Made by a program: the position numbers and the translations under genes. Positions 9,262-19,335 of a stretch of DNA of 52,007 bases are shown here, piece after piece. The notes under the pieces are model-generated. The model saw nothing but the letters and a program-made list of their open reading frames with translations, made no database searches and was not told the DNA's origin. The number at the start of each line of letters is the position of its first letter. Positions within the stretch are counted from its first letter, which is position 1. Source of the stretch: Symsagittifera roscoffensis (lineage: Eukaryota; Xenacoelomorpha; Acoela; Convolutidae); the NCBI RefSeq assembly GCF_963678635.1, contig NW_026971235.1, positions 1-52,007 on the forward strand, given 5' to 3'.

Positions 9262-10243
9262 CTCGGAACGGTCTCTGCTAACTCTGCGATTTGTCGTTTT
9301 TTTCTCAATCACAATCTTCGTCGTTCTCGCTATCGCAACTAAAGTTGTTGTTTTTCATTTCAGTTTTCTGCCAAAATGGCCATTTCTGACGTTTCTCAGA
9401 AATATGACGTCATACTTCGAATTTTTAAAATTTCAAAATACCAGAATATCTTGACCTTCACTGTTTGACTAATCGTCCGAATAACGTTGTTAATCGCTTA
9501 AAACCGTCAATTCGGAAGGTTCGCTGCTAAAATCTCGAATCTGCTGAATCTGCATTTTGGCGCTTTCTGGTCGAATGTCACAGATCGACAAACGTATCTA
9601 GAGTCCTTGAACATTTCGGGCACGTAGACTCGCTGTTGAGTAGGGGAACTCCGAGTCGATAGCAAACTGCAAACCGAAACTCGGCTGCCGGAAGGGTTAA
9701 CCCTAGCGCCTTCAGAGGGACTGCCGAAAGCCAGTCACCACTGTTGTGGAGCGAACAGGAGAGCAGTCTGGCTCTGTGTCGGGGCGTAGATGCGGATGAC
9801 GTGAGCTCGGACCAAGACTTGGAATCAAGTACGCGTGAAGGGAATTATTTACGGGAATTAACTTGAGGTAATTAATTAATTCGTCATCATCATCATAAAA
9901 GTGTTCATTTATTTGGTGACTCGTTTTAATACCTCAACAACTTTTTGCTTTCGCCCCTGTGAGATAAACCGGAACCCAAAATCAGCTTGTTGAAACTTCC
10001 GGTAAAATTTTGGGCTTTTATTGTTTTGCTTTCTTATTTTTTTCGCTCGGTTTTATTCCGTTGATTTCAAGTTTGGGGTATTTTCAGAGATGAAAAAGTG
10101 TGCTGCATCAAATATGGAGAATGAAATGAACATGATTGACATTAACCACTGATTGACAAGGAAATCATTGTAGTGAAAATTTTTAAAGCGAGATCGAAGA
10201 TGTCGAATTCAGCGTCGCCTCGGTGCAAAGTTTGTGAAAACTG

Positions 10244-11757
10244 CAGTGGTGTTGCTGGATGAGTTACCCCTTCCTCTTGTGGACCCATAGCTTTTACCTC
10301 TGTTTGGATGCTCTTTGAAGTTCACTCTCCTCTCTCTACTAGCCTCTCTTGAGTGTGCGTTTCTATTTCTAGATTTACGCCTGTTTCCCAGGAGGCAATC
10401 TAATCTGTCCAATATGGCCTGATTGTGTCTTTCCATCATCGCGTCTATCCTGACATCGAGAGTCCCAAGAGTCTGCTCTTGTTGACTTCGAAGTTGCCCC
10501 TGGTCAGCCCTCAATGGTTTCTCTGTTTCTTCAGGTTCCCGCGTCGCCCGCGTCATTCGCGTCATTCGCGACTTCCAGTCCTTTGCGATTTATTTCCTGC
10601 CACAGGCTTTCTCTCTCAACATGAACTGCTCTTTTTAGTTCACTCATTATTTTTGACATCTGTTCATTCTGCTCAGATGTGTTATCCACAATCCTGGTCA
10701 AGGCCTCTTCCATTGATGCTTCGTTGTCCACCAATGGAGTCACTAGTGGTGGCGGCACCTTGTTCGTGCCAGGCAGTTTAGTGCTGGTCGAAGCTCGCGC
10801 AGTTCCTCTCTGTCTCGAAGGTCCGTCAAAACACGCCTCTAGTTCCCCAAGTGTGGTCCCTCACCCGGTGACCGTAGTCGTTCCTCATTGCATGTTCGAA
10901 TTGGTCATTGTCATGAACTCTCTTGACTGTTGCATTCCATTAATGTTCTTGTATATGGTTCTGACCGAACCAAATTGATGCGAATAGCCATTTTCCGTAT
11001 TTGCTGGTGCTTCGTTTTCATGAGTCGAGCTGTTCAAGCTCACTTGAGACCTAGAGTCATCAATTTCTCTATTATCTTCATCCTCGTCTTGATATCGACC
11101 TTATCGCCAGTTCCTGTTCCCATGGTAAACGGAAAGAAATTTCGCAAAGTGTTCTCGCCGGAAAGAAGGGGAAGAAGACGTTGCCGCTTTCTCGGTCAGC
11201 CGACGCATCATGGCTTAGTCAGTAGGTGAGCCTCCAACTGCCGGGTTTTCAATCGAAATGTCGGACAGTTCCGACATTTACTCTCAATCAAGAGTCCCAG
11301 CCGAGGTGACGAAATCGTGGCCTTGTTCTAAGGGAGTAGATTCACTCGTTAATATACTGTTCCCCTTTTACTTCCGTTTCACGTCCCGCCCGATTTTTAT
11401 CCAGAGCGGGTTTTGGATGGATCTTCGCTTCCAAATTTGTCTTTTTGTCTTCGAAGCCCTTTTTACGCCTTGTTTGGACATTCCAATTGAAATTTCCTTC
11501 CCTTTGTTTCTTCGGTACAAATTACTATAGCTATCTTTTAGCTCAAGTATCCTTGACGTGTCTAAATTCATCTTAATCTATAGCTCTTTTTTATGTCACT
11601 CACCTGATTCACCTGCTACCGTAATGCAAAATTCTTCTAATCGTTCTCTATTTTGCATCTTGTCATCCGGCTATTGTCATTGCTTCATCTCCTCCTACTG
11701 TGACATCGACTCTACACTCTCGGTTTCTGTGCCTTGCAACACTACGGTGGCCATTCT
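10244..11757 (-). pseudogene. gag relic of gypsy copy A
   Basis: Reading down the minus strand: a likely start MATVVLQGTETESVESM (11757); then NRERLEEFCITVAGE; MNLDTSRILELKDSY (11571); VPPPLVTPLVDNEASMEEAL; a Glu/Gln-rich, probably coiled-coil stretch NTSEQNEQMSKIMSELKRA (10758-10531); and, after a frame change, LRSQQEQTLGTLDVRIDAMM and the basic tail RLDCLLGNRRKSRNRNAHS (to 10209). Stops occur in the first third. Gag would form the particle core. It is recognised as gag because the same segment precedes a CCHC knuckle and protease in copies B and C. Confidence 0.65.
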
Positions 11758-11826
11758 GACGTTGTAAGAGGGACTCCTCCAACACCAGTGCTCTTCTACC
11801 CTTTGTTCGCAACAAGGTAGAGGGTT
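10244..11826 (-). mobile_element. Ty3/gypsy element, copy A (gag fragment only)
   Basis: It matches copy B (shift 3677 bp for most of its length) and copy C. The left end is at about 10244, where similarity to copy C (20440-) stops. On the right, it shares sequence with B up to gctaccgta (11622/15299) and then continues alone through the gag start at about 11757. It meets the RT end of copy B somewhere in 11760-11890, so the right boundary is approximate. It contains no pol. Confidence 0.7.
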
Positions 11827-11883
11827 TACATTAATTTCCCAATTTCTGCAGAAACTGTTGTGGAGGCACAACGTCACATTTCT

Positions 11884-12556
11884 TGGCCGTCGCAGTACAT
11901 AAGCCAAGGGGCATCCTCTTTCACTGGTACAATCCTAACTCACATGCAAAACCGGTCTTTTCTCTATCCTGTTTCTGCAAGAGAACCTGACCGAAGGCAG
12001 AACCCAGTTCCTGTGTGATGAAAAACTTGGCATCAACAAGTTTTGAGTGACTCGTCTATGCGTGGTATTGGGTAAGCATCTTTTTTGGTAACCGCGTGCA
12101 GCTGGTGAAAATTGCAGCAGAATCTTAGCTGTCCTCCTTTCTTTTTGGCCGAGCAAACCCCACAAGCGCAAGTGAACTTCGAGGGTACTATCATGTAGTA
12201 TTTGAGCAGCATTTCCATTTCCGCTCGGCGGGCCTCCGATTTATGAGGTGTCATGCGCTTCGCTCCATCCCTGTGGAGAATAGAGCATTCTTATACTTTA
12301 TTCTCGTGCTCAACTAAAGTACAACAACCAATACCCGCTTTATGTTTAGAAAAAAAGGTCTGCGTTCCGATTTATAACTGCCCTTAGCAACTCAAATTCT
12401 CCTTTTCCTATCTTACCACATGCTCAATTCCCGGCAAAAGAGATTTTTCAGTTTCTAATTTATATGACGAGAGGCGTTCCCGAAAATCCGAGCAGCACGA
12501 TAAGCCGTCATCTGTTTCAGATCTCAAGGAATTTTTTTTTTAAAGGTTTCAATTCA
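11884..12556 (-). pseudogene. Ty3/gypsy reverse transcriptase, N-terminal part (copy B)
   Basis: Minus strand: VINRNADLFSKHKAGIGCC upstream of the RT; then a frame (12254-12033) with MTPHKSEARRAEMEMLL, MIVPSKFTCACGV, KKKGGQLRFCCNFHQLH and AVTKKDAYPIPRIDESL, the RT fingers and start of the palm. After a one-base shift: AKFFITQELGSAFGQVLL, where the catalytic Asp of motif A would be in a TLDLxSAF context but reads TQELGSAF. Then KQDREKTGFACELGLYQW and KRMPLGLCTAT, where homology ends. The YxDD motif, thumb and RNase H are missing, so it is inactive. Confidence 0.75.
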
Positions 12557-12830
12557 TTATTCCTTCTTAAAACCAAAACCAAGAGTTGGACAGTCCTTCA
12601 CTCGATGCTTCTTTAGATTTGAAGTTTCTTCATAGTCTGTCGTTATTGGCAAAAAGTAGCCAAATTTCCTTTCATTCAACAATACACTCGCACACAGTCC
12701 ATTTCGTATAACGGAAAAACTCCGGCCAAAAACTACTGATCTTTGACTGTTTGCGTTCCGTAACAGGCAAACCTGCTTAGTATCACTCAATGGGTTAAAA
12801 TTTCTCGTCCTAAGAAGTGATACTATTATC
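12557..12830 (-). pseudogene. Protease-RT linker of pol (copy B)
   Basis: Minus-strand frame 12790-12557 begins SDTKQVCLLRNANSQRSVVF and continues SFSVIRNGLCASVLLNERK and ITTDYEETSNLKKHRVKDC, lying between the protease and the RT. The same piece occurs in copy C (18741-18540), preceded by LLRTRNFNPL. It is a normal pol spacer without catalytic residues. Confidence 0.6.
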
Positions 12831-12942
12831 TGCCTGAGCTGTAATTTTACTAAAAAATTCGTTTCTTATTCTGATCGTTATTTATCTTATTCACTGGTCG
12901 CTTAACATTTTTCCTGTCTGGGTTCCTAATCCTTATCAGTGC

Positions 12943-13485
12943 CTAATTGAGGTCGATCATCACATCGAAGTTCCTGACGATGTCACGCCCCAGGATGAAC
13001 AGACCCGAATCAACCAGGTTCTCCACCACGAGAAAACTCATCCATAGGTTCCGTCCTCCCATTTGGAAGACTGTTATTGGAGTTCTCCCGGCTACATGGA
13101 TGGCTCCGCGATTGGCGACTGCCAATCTTAGGTTCGTGGGTATCAGGTCCTCCCTGGTGAAACCAATCCTTTCCCATGTTTTTGTCGGCATTACACTGAT
13201 TACTGCTTCTGTGTCTAACAGTTCTGTTACTCCGATCTTCTTTCCATCGGTGTCTAGCAGATGTGTAGTCACATCTGTTTCGTATCCAATTTGTACCGCG
13301 TCTTATTCCATCATAGCGTCATGACCAATTCTTTGGACCTTCAGCTCTTCTCGACCCAAGAATATCTGTCGTCTTTGGTCACTGTCATTCGTACCGTAGG
13401 TCTTCGTATAAATACTAATCCCATCCACGTTTAGCTTAACTTGATATGGTCCGTACATTTCCACGTAACGCCCGTTGAATTTCAT
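12943..13485 (-). pseudogene. Retropepsin relic (copy B)
   Basis: Minus strand: frame 13272-12943 contains GVTELLDTEAVISVMPTKTW, the active-site loop of a retropepsin with DTE in place of DTG. It ends FILGRDIVRNFDVMIDLN, the flap-distal ILG block. Upstream, frame 13485-13303 (MKFNGRYVEMYGPYQVKLNV and on) reaches a TAA just before DAVQIGYETDV. The enzyme would cut Gag-Pol. Both the DTG change and the stop are shared with copy C. Confidence 0.75.
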
Positions 13486-15249
13486 TGTTCGTGTGCCACC
13501 GTCCTTGACAAGTGTCGCTCATCAATCTGGGTTGAGCTATTCTTTGGATAATCTGAAATGAAATGACCCTCCAGGTTGCAAAAAAAACAACCGGGGCCGA
13601 ACTTTGCAATCATTTTTCTCATAAAAACCTCATGATTGATTTCGGACGCGTCTTTATCTTCGAGGCTAAAAACTATCGCTTTCATGCCCTGTTTGTAGGC
13701 TAGGATTGCTAATACATTATGGTCTGTGGAACTTCAGTTTGCACAAGAGTTACTCTTGTCCATGTCATCCCTGGGCCTAAACCAGTTATTACCTTGGTTT
13801 GCAGGTCTTTTGTTAAAATTGCAGTAATTATTTTGAAATAACCTGATCTCGTTGGAGGATTCAGCAATAGATACTGCTTGGACTTCATTCGTAATTCTTC
13901 TGGTGAAGGCGTATTGGTTGAAAGAGGTGTATAATGCGTCGCTAACATTGTCCTAGACTCATCCTTCTTCACACCGTTCCATTGATGCTCTTTGAAGTTC
14001 ACTCTCCCCTCTTTACTAGCCTCTCTTGAGTGTGCGTTTCTATTTCTAGATTTACGCCTGTTTCCCAGGAGGCAATCCAATCTGTCCAATTTGGCCTGAT
14101 TGTGTCTTTCCATCATCGCGTCTATCCTGATATCGAGAGTCCCAAGAGTCTGCTCTTGTCGACTTCGAAAATGCTCCTGGTCAGCCCTCAATGGTTTCTC
14201 TCTTTCTTCAAGTGCCCGCGTCACCCGCGTCATTCGCGTCATTCGCAACTTCCAGTCTATTGCGATTTATTTCCTGCCACAGGCTTTCTCTCTCAACATG
14301 AACTGCTCTTTTTAGTTCACTCATTATTTTTGACATCTGTTCATTCTGCTCAGATGTGTTATCCACAATCCTGGTCAAGGCCTCTTCCATTGATGCTTCG
14401 TTGTCCACCAATGGAGTCACTAGTGGTGGCGGCACCTTGTTCGTGCCAGGCAGTTTAGTGCTGGTCGAAGCTCGCGCAGTTCCTCTCTGTCTCGAAGGTC
14501 CGTCAAAACACGCCTCTAGTTCCCCAAGTGTGGTCCCTCACCCGGTGACCGTAGTCGTTCCTCATTGCATGTTCGAATTGGTCATTGTCATGAACTCTCT
14601 TGACTGTTGCATTCCATTAATGTTCTTGTATATGGTTCTGACCGAACCAAATTGATGCGAATAGCCATTTTCCGTATTTGCTGGTGCTTCGTTTTCATGA
14701 GTCGAGCTGTTCAAGCTCACTTGAGACCTAGAGTCATCAATTTCTCTATTATCTTCATCCTCGTCTTGATATCGACCTTATCGCCAGTTCCTGTTCCCAT
14801 GGTAAACGGAAAGAAATTTCGCAAAGTGTTCTCGCCGGAAAGAAGGGGAAGAAGACGTTGCCGCTTTCTCGGTCAGCCGACGCATCATGGCTTAGTCAGT
14901 AGGTGAGCCTCCAACTGCCGGGTTTTCAATCGAAATGTCGGACAGTTCCGACATTTACTCTCAATCAAGAGTCCCAGCCGAGGTGACGAAATCGTGGCCT
15001 TGTTCTAAGGGAGTAGATTCACTCGTTAATATACTGTTCCCCTTTTACTTCCGTTTCACGTCCCGCCCGATTTTTATCCAGAGCGGGTTTTGGATGGATC
15101 TTCGCTTCCAAATTTGTCTTTTTGTCTTCGAAGCCCTTTTTACGCCTTGTTTGGACATTCCAATTGAAATTTCCTTCCCTTTGTTTCTTCGGTACAATTT
15201 TCCTATAGCTGTCTTTTAGCTTAAGTATCCTTGACGTGTCTAAATTCAT
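13482..15249 (-). pseudogene. gag relic of gypsy copy B
   Basis: Minus strand: MNLDTSRILKLKDSYRK (15249); VPPPLVTPLVDNEASMEEAL and a coiled-coil-like stretch (14435-14208); a frame change; then 14248-13709 with LRADQEHFRSRQEQTLGTLD, GNRRKSRNRNAHS and, across an internal deletion, MKSKQYLLLNPPTRSGYFKI. It ends at a zinc-knuckle frame 13685-13482 with CFFCNLEGHFISDYP, a C-x2-C-x4-H knuckle whose last Cys is replaced. Stops and frameshifts are scattered throughout. Confidence 0.7.
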
Positions 15250-15299
15250 CTTAATCTATAGCTCTTTTATGTCACTCACCTGATTCACTTGCTACCGTA

Positions 15300-15545
15300 T
15301 TTTTTGTCTGACAATTGATAAAATTAACATAACACGATAATATCCAAAAGTCTTAACTAGCAAGATACCACGAATCTTATTAAGTTATCACAGTAATGCC
15401 TTTTTCCAATGTATGCACAGCAATTGATTAATGGCTGTTGAATAAAAAGCTAACACAAAACTGATGATGTCAATATCTTTGAAACATAGTGCAGTCACAA
15501 CCCAATCGAAAACAATTTTTAGGAATTGAAAAACAAACTTCAATC
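15300..15545. other. Unassigned AT-rich spacer
   Basis: Between copy B and the LTR-end fragment. Nothing similar was found elsewhere in the window. No frame, and no clear repeat. Confidence 0.4.
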
Positions 15546-15854
15546 AACTTGAATAAAAAAAGAATAGAAAAAATGTATGTGTATTGCGATTAGTCTGTCG
15601 CAATTTAATAGTCGAACTGGTTTCTAAATAAAGACCTTTCCTTGTTTAAGGCCTCACTAAGCAGACAACACCTGAAGTCAGTATTTTTCTCTCATATTGG
15701 CGACTATTGCACCCACCGAGTTCTGTGTTACCTATTTGACTTCGCGATGCCCGAGATCGACCTTCTAAACTCTCAAGGCAACCACTCCTCCAAAAAAAAA
15801 ACCTTTTTGTATCCTAATCCAAATAAATCAGCGTCGAATTTTGTTTTCGGTTAG
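15546..15854 (+). mobile_element. LTR end, primer binding site and gag start of a + strand LTR element (first copy)
   Basis: Similarity to 24823-25133 starts at caacttgaataaaaa. It holds an AATAAA at 15627-15632, then tctctcatattggcgacta, a typical LTR end followed by a primer-binding-site-like TGGCGACTATTGCACCC (15698-15714). An ATG at 15747 opens a frame MPEIDLLNSQGNHSS with an A-run-encoded KKK and a stop at 15854. It is probably the 5' edge of a Ty3/gypsy-type element. The internal region after 15854 is Rep-X and has no recognisable gag, so this is a fragment or a non-autonomous derivative. Confidence 0.5.
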
Positions 15855-18291
15855 ACCTAGAGTCGCGAAACTCTTAGCTTCGACATATTTTGGTTTCACA
15901 GTTCTTATGGTCTTTTCAGTTTTGGTCTTTTCAGTTTTTATTTAAAGCAAAGTTAAGAGTGCAGTCACTAGTTTACTGTCTTTTATTGTCTGCCTATTTG
16001 TTTTAACACTATTCACTAAATGTCTCAAATGTCTCTTTTTTTTCTACTTTCGTAAATAAAACTTTTTTAGACCCCTCCGGATTGACAAAATATGACCCTT
16101 CCAAGTTGTCAAAAAATAAACCGAGACCTTTCCGGATACGGACTCAGAGCCTATTATGCAAAACTAACTAACTAACTAGGAAGGTTTGTTCTGGCGTCAG
16201 ATCCGTCCGGATTGAAGCCAAAACTTCCCAAAAAACAATTTCCTTTAACTGTGAGGGTGATTTAACAACCCTATTTCCGACTTGATTGTCGTTTTCTACG
16301 TTCCCTACACCTTCCCTATAGTCCAGAACAACGTAAAACGTCTTATTCCACCGACGCTACTTCTTTTTAGGTGTATAAATGTTTTTAAAACAATTACAAA
16401 ACGTGAATGGTCTACCTTCAAAATTTGTTGGGTTTGCTAAGAACAAACTTTAAAAAATTCTATGCTTAATTTTCTGAAAACAATTCAATCACTTTTAAGC
16501 CTACTTAATTCCTGTTCTAATAGTACCAAAACAATGTGTCCAGTTGTTCCAGAGTTATAAAGCAAAACTTCTTTCATGCAAACTCAAAAAATTGTCAAGT
16601 TTGTAGGTTCCGCCGAGCTTTTTCCGCAATTCTTGTCTTATTGAGCTGAAATTTTTTGAACCGATCTCAGAAGGCCTATAATTTTTAAGTTCAATGCAAG
16701 AAATCCGATCTTAAGGGTTTCAGCTGAAAAAAGTTGTCAAAAACAATGCTACTTGGACCGAAAATTCGTCCGAACCGAATTCAACCGGTTACTTTAGTTA
16801 TAGCAGTCCAGTTTCGATGTAATTGACTGTCTTAGCGTATCTCTTAGCCAAAAAAAACGGATTTATTTGGTTGTTCCAGAGTTATTAAGCAAAGTTTCTT
16901 TCATGCAAACTCAAAAAATATATAAAATTTGTAGATTCAGCCTAGTTTTTCCCGCAATTCTTGTCTTACTGAGCTGAAAAATTTTGAACCGAGCTCAAAA
17001 GGCCTATAATTTTCAAGTTTGATGCAAGAAATCCTATCTAAAGGGTTTCAGCTGAAAAAATTTGTCAAAAACAATGCCACTTGGACCCTTCCCTGTTGAT
17101 GAGCCCACTAAATCAATTTCGTTAAATTCGATTTAACTGGAGTCATGAAGCTTGTTGGCAAACGGCTTCTAAAACCTGTCGATTCACTAGTGTGTGTTTT
17201 CCGAACAACAATATTTATCACAATAAACTGAAAGTTCGAAAACATTTCTTATTTTGCGGCGTTTCGTTCTTTCAAAAATCACGAAAAATTTGATTTCGGT
17301 ACCCAAAAAGTTCCAACCACGTCCGAACTAAAGTCAACAGGTTGCTTTAGTTATAGTTGTCCAGTTTCGATGTAACTCACTATCTTAGCGTTTTTTTCCG
17401 TTTCGAAAAATATTGATATTTCAAAAATGGCGACTCGTGTGGGAATCAAAATATTAACATTTTGACCCAAAAAACCGGTCTGGTTACGGTCTATTTGATT
17501 AAAAAACGTTATGGGAATATGATTACAGCTAGTATGAATAGTAGTACTAATGATATTACACCCCTCCGGGTACGTTCAATATCCGAATTAAGGTGCTTAA
17601 CCCGGAAAATCGCAACTCGTTGGAGGGTCACTACAGTGCAGTCACTGTCGATCCCATCACAGATGATATCTCACTTTCTGTACCAAAAGGGATACAAAAC
17701 TTGTTAACGATAACCAACAATCAATTGTTGTTGTCCTTGAGACCCTTCTTGCTGCTCCATGCACTGCTTGCCGGATGAGTCTTTCGTTCTAATCCTGTGA
17801 CTCCTCCGGATTGAGCGCAAGTTAGCATTAGCGTGCTTATATAGCATTAGCGAAATAGTTTTGGATCTAGTGTTGGTTCCAGTTTTGGGTCGTTTTGTTT
17901 AATTAGCTGTTGTTGCCGAGTTAACCGTTTTTTAATTGTGAGGCGTTCATGTAAAAAATGTAAGAAATGGGTGAATTTTGGTGGCAGCTGAGGCTTTACT
18001 TTCGCCCCACGGTTTTTTTCGGTCGATATTTGAAAAATACGCTAGTTCTTAAATACAGGGGAAAATATATTTTTCGTATAAAACAATTTTCATATAAGTT
18101 TTATGTAAAGAACAACTTTCATATTAGTTTTTTGTATAGAACAATTTTCGTGCATGTGTTTCGTACAGAACAATTTTTGTATAAGTTTTTCGTATAGGAC
18201 AACTTTCTTAAATGTTTTTCGTATGTTTCTCGTATTGCTGTCGGTTGGTAAAGGAAAAACATGACTAGTTACCTCTTGCTGTGAATTCAAC
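15855..18291. repeat. Rep-X, copy 1
   Basis: A long AT-rich repeat starting agagtcgcgaaactcttag, with copies from 21557, 25134/26639 and parts in the 6.5-kb units. Landmarks in order are: a CTAA microsatellite (about 16160-16180); gtgtataaatg (about 16371); two tandem subunits of about 327 bp starting at 16543 and 16870; the palindrome-like aaatatngatattt (about 17408); a run of short frames near 17460-17780 that begin with TTG and recur only because the repeat does; and a minisatellite at 18069-18235. No conserved protein was recognised on either strand. It stops at gtgaattcaact, where copy 2 continues. Confidence 0.8.
18069..18235. repeat. Minisatellite in Rep-X, about 29-33 bp units
   Basis: Five or so units of the form gtatagaacaattttcgtat plus aagtttttc. 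The same array is found in every Rep-X copy. Confidence 0.75.
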
Positions 18292-18417
18292 TTTCAGGAT
18301 CAACTCTAGTCATTTTTCTCTCCAATAATCCAGCCAGTTTCCGTATCATTTCTGGTAAGACCTGCACCGTTTTATGTAGCAATGCGAGGCTGTTTATGTT
18401 CATACGAGAGAGTTCCT
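18292..18417. other. Short unassigned junction sequence
   Basis: Lies between the break in Rep-X and the RT end of gypsy copy C. No match was seen elsewhere in the window. Confidence 0.4.
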
Positions 18418-18424
18418 GTTGAAA

Positions 18425-19330
18425 CAGGTTTGCATAAGCCAAAGGGCATCCTCTTCCACTGGTACAAGCCTAACTCACATGCTAAACCGGTCTTTTCTCT
18501 ATCCTGTTTCTGCAAGAGAATCTGACAGAAGGCAGAGTGTATTCAACAATACACTCGCACACAGTCCGTTTCGTGTGACGGAAAAACTCCGGCCAAAAAC
18601 TACTGATCTTTGACTATTTGCGTTCCGTAACAGGCAAACCTGCTTAGTATCACTCAATGGGTTAAAATTTCTCGTCCTAAGAAGTGCTACTATTATCTGC
18701 CTGGGCTGTAATTTACTAAAAAATTCGTTTCTTTTTCTCATCGTTATTTATCTTATTCACTGGTCGCTTAACATTTTTCCTGTCTGGGTTCCTAATCCTT
18801 ATCAGTGCCTAATTGAGGTCGATCATCACGTCGAAGTTCCTGACGATGTCACGCCCCAGACTGAACAGACCCGAATCAACCAGGTTCTCCACCACGAGAA
18901 AACTCATCCATAGGTTCCGTCCTCCCATTTGGAAGACTGTTATTGGAGTTCTGCCGGCTACATGGATGGCTCCGTGATTGGCGACTGCCAATCTTAGGTT
19001 CGTGGGTATCAGGTCCTCCCTGGTGAAACCAATCCTTTCCCATGTTTTTGTCGGCATTACACTGATTACTGCTTCTGTGTCTAACAGTTCTGTTACTCCG
19101 ATCTTCTTTCCATCGGTGTCTAGCAGATGTGTAGTCACATCTGCTTTGTATCCAATGTGTACCGCGTCTTATTCCATCATAGCGTCATGACCAATTCTTT
19201 CGACCTTCAGATCTTCTCGGCCCAAGAATATCTGTCGTTTTTGGTCACTGTCTGTCTTCGTATAAATACTAATCCCATCCACGTTTAGCTTAACTTGATA
19301 TGGTCCGTACATTTCCACGTAACGCCCGTT
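18425..19330 (-). pseudogene. pol relic of copy C: protease, linker, scrap of RT
   Basis: Protease frame 19138-18809 has GVTELLDTEAVISVMPTKTW and ends LGRDIVRNFDVMIDLN, with DTE in place of DTG and S in place of I before LG compared with copy B. A TAA precedes it at the same place as in B. The linker frame 18741-18540 has LLRTRNFNPLSDTKQVC and RSFSVTRNGLCASVLLN. It is followed without the RT fingers by a scrap reading QKQDREKTG and LYQWKRMPFGLC in shifting frames (about 18540-18425). Confidence 0.7.
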
Positions 19331-19335
19331 GAATT

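Larger units (their letters stand above)
9002..10243. other. Unassigned 1.2 kb with hairpins, possibly LTR or leader sequence
   Basis: No convincing coding region was found. The segment has a cluster of hairpins (9145-9261). It also has a stretch near 9918 reading tttggtgactcg after an AT-rich run, which looks like the end of an LTR followed by a primer binding site. Short + strand frames begin with ATG at 10090 and 10200; the second contains PRCKVCENC and runs into the gypsy A boundary. The LTR reading is weak, because no matching second LTR is in the window. Confidence 0.3.
11830..15299 (-). mobile_element. Ty3/gypsy element, copy B (gag, protease, partial RT)
   Basis: The minus-strand order gag, CCHC, protease, RT is that of a Ty3/gypsy element. 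It is cut within the RT just after GLCTAT (about 11885). Compared with copy C it has lost about 670 bp of gag: sequence jumps at about 13977-13983 from caccgttc to gatgctctttgaag, where C has 19830-20505. No LTR, RNase H or integrase belongs to it. The 15299 end is where similarity to copy A stops. Confidence 0.75.

Noticed and set aside
10425-11530. Long + strand frames opposite gag (118, 99, 99 and 90 codons, with equivalents in copies B and C)
   Set aside because: They are the opposite strand of gag, whose coiled-coil and basic regions are recognisable. The + strand translations show no domain.
16155-16185. CTAA run as telomeric repeat
   Set aside because: Only a few units, and shorter in other Rep-X copies; a microsatellite variation.
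17462-17778. Repeated + strand frames of 61-92 codons in Rep-X (also at 23159, 27622, 28341, 29060, 29779, 33998 and 40555)
   Set aside because: They open with TTG, overlap each other in two frames, and recur only because the DNA is repeated. No domain was recognised.
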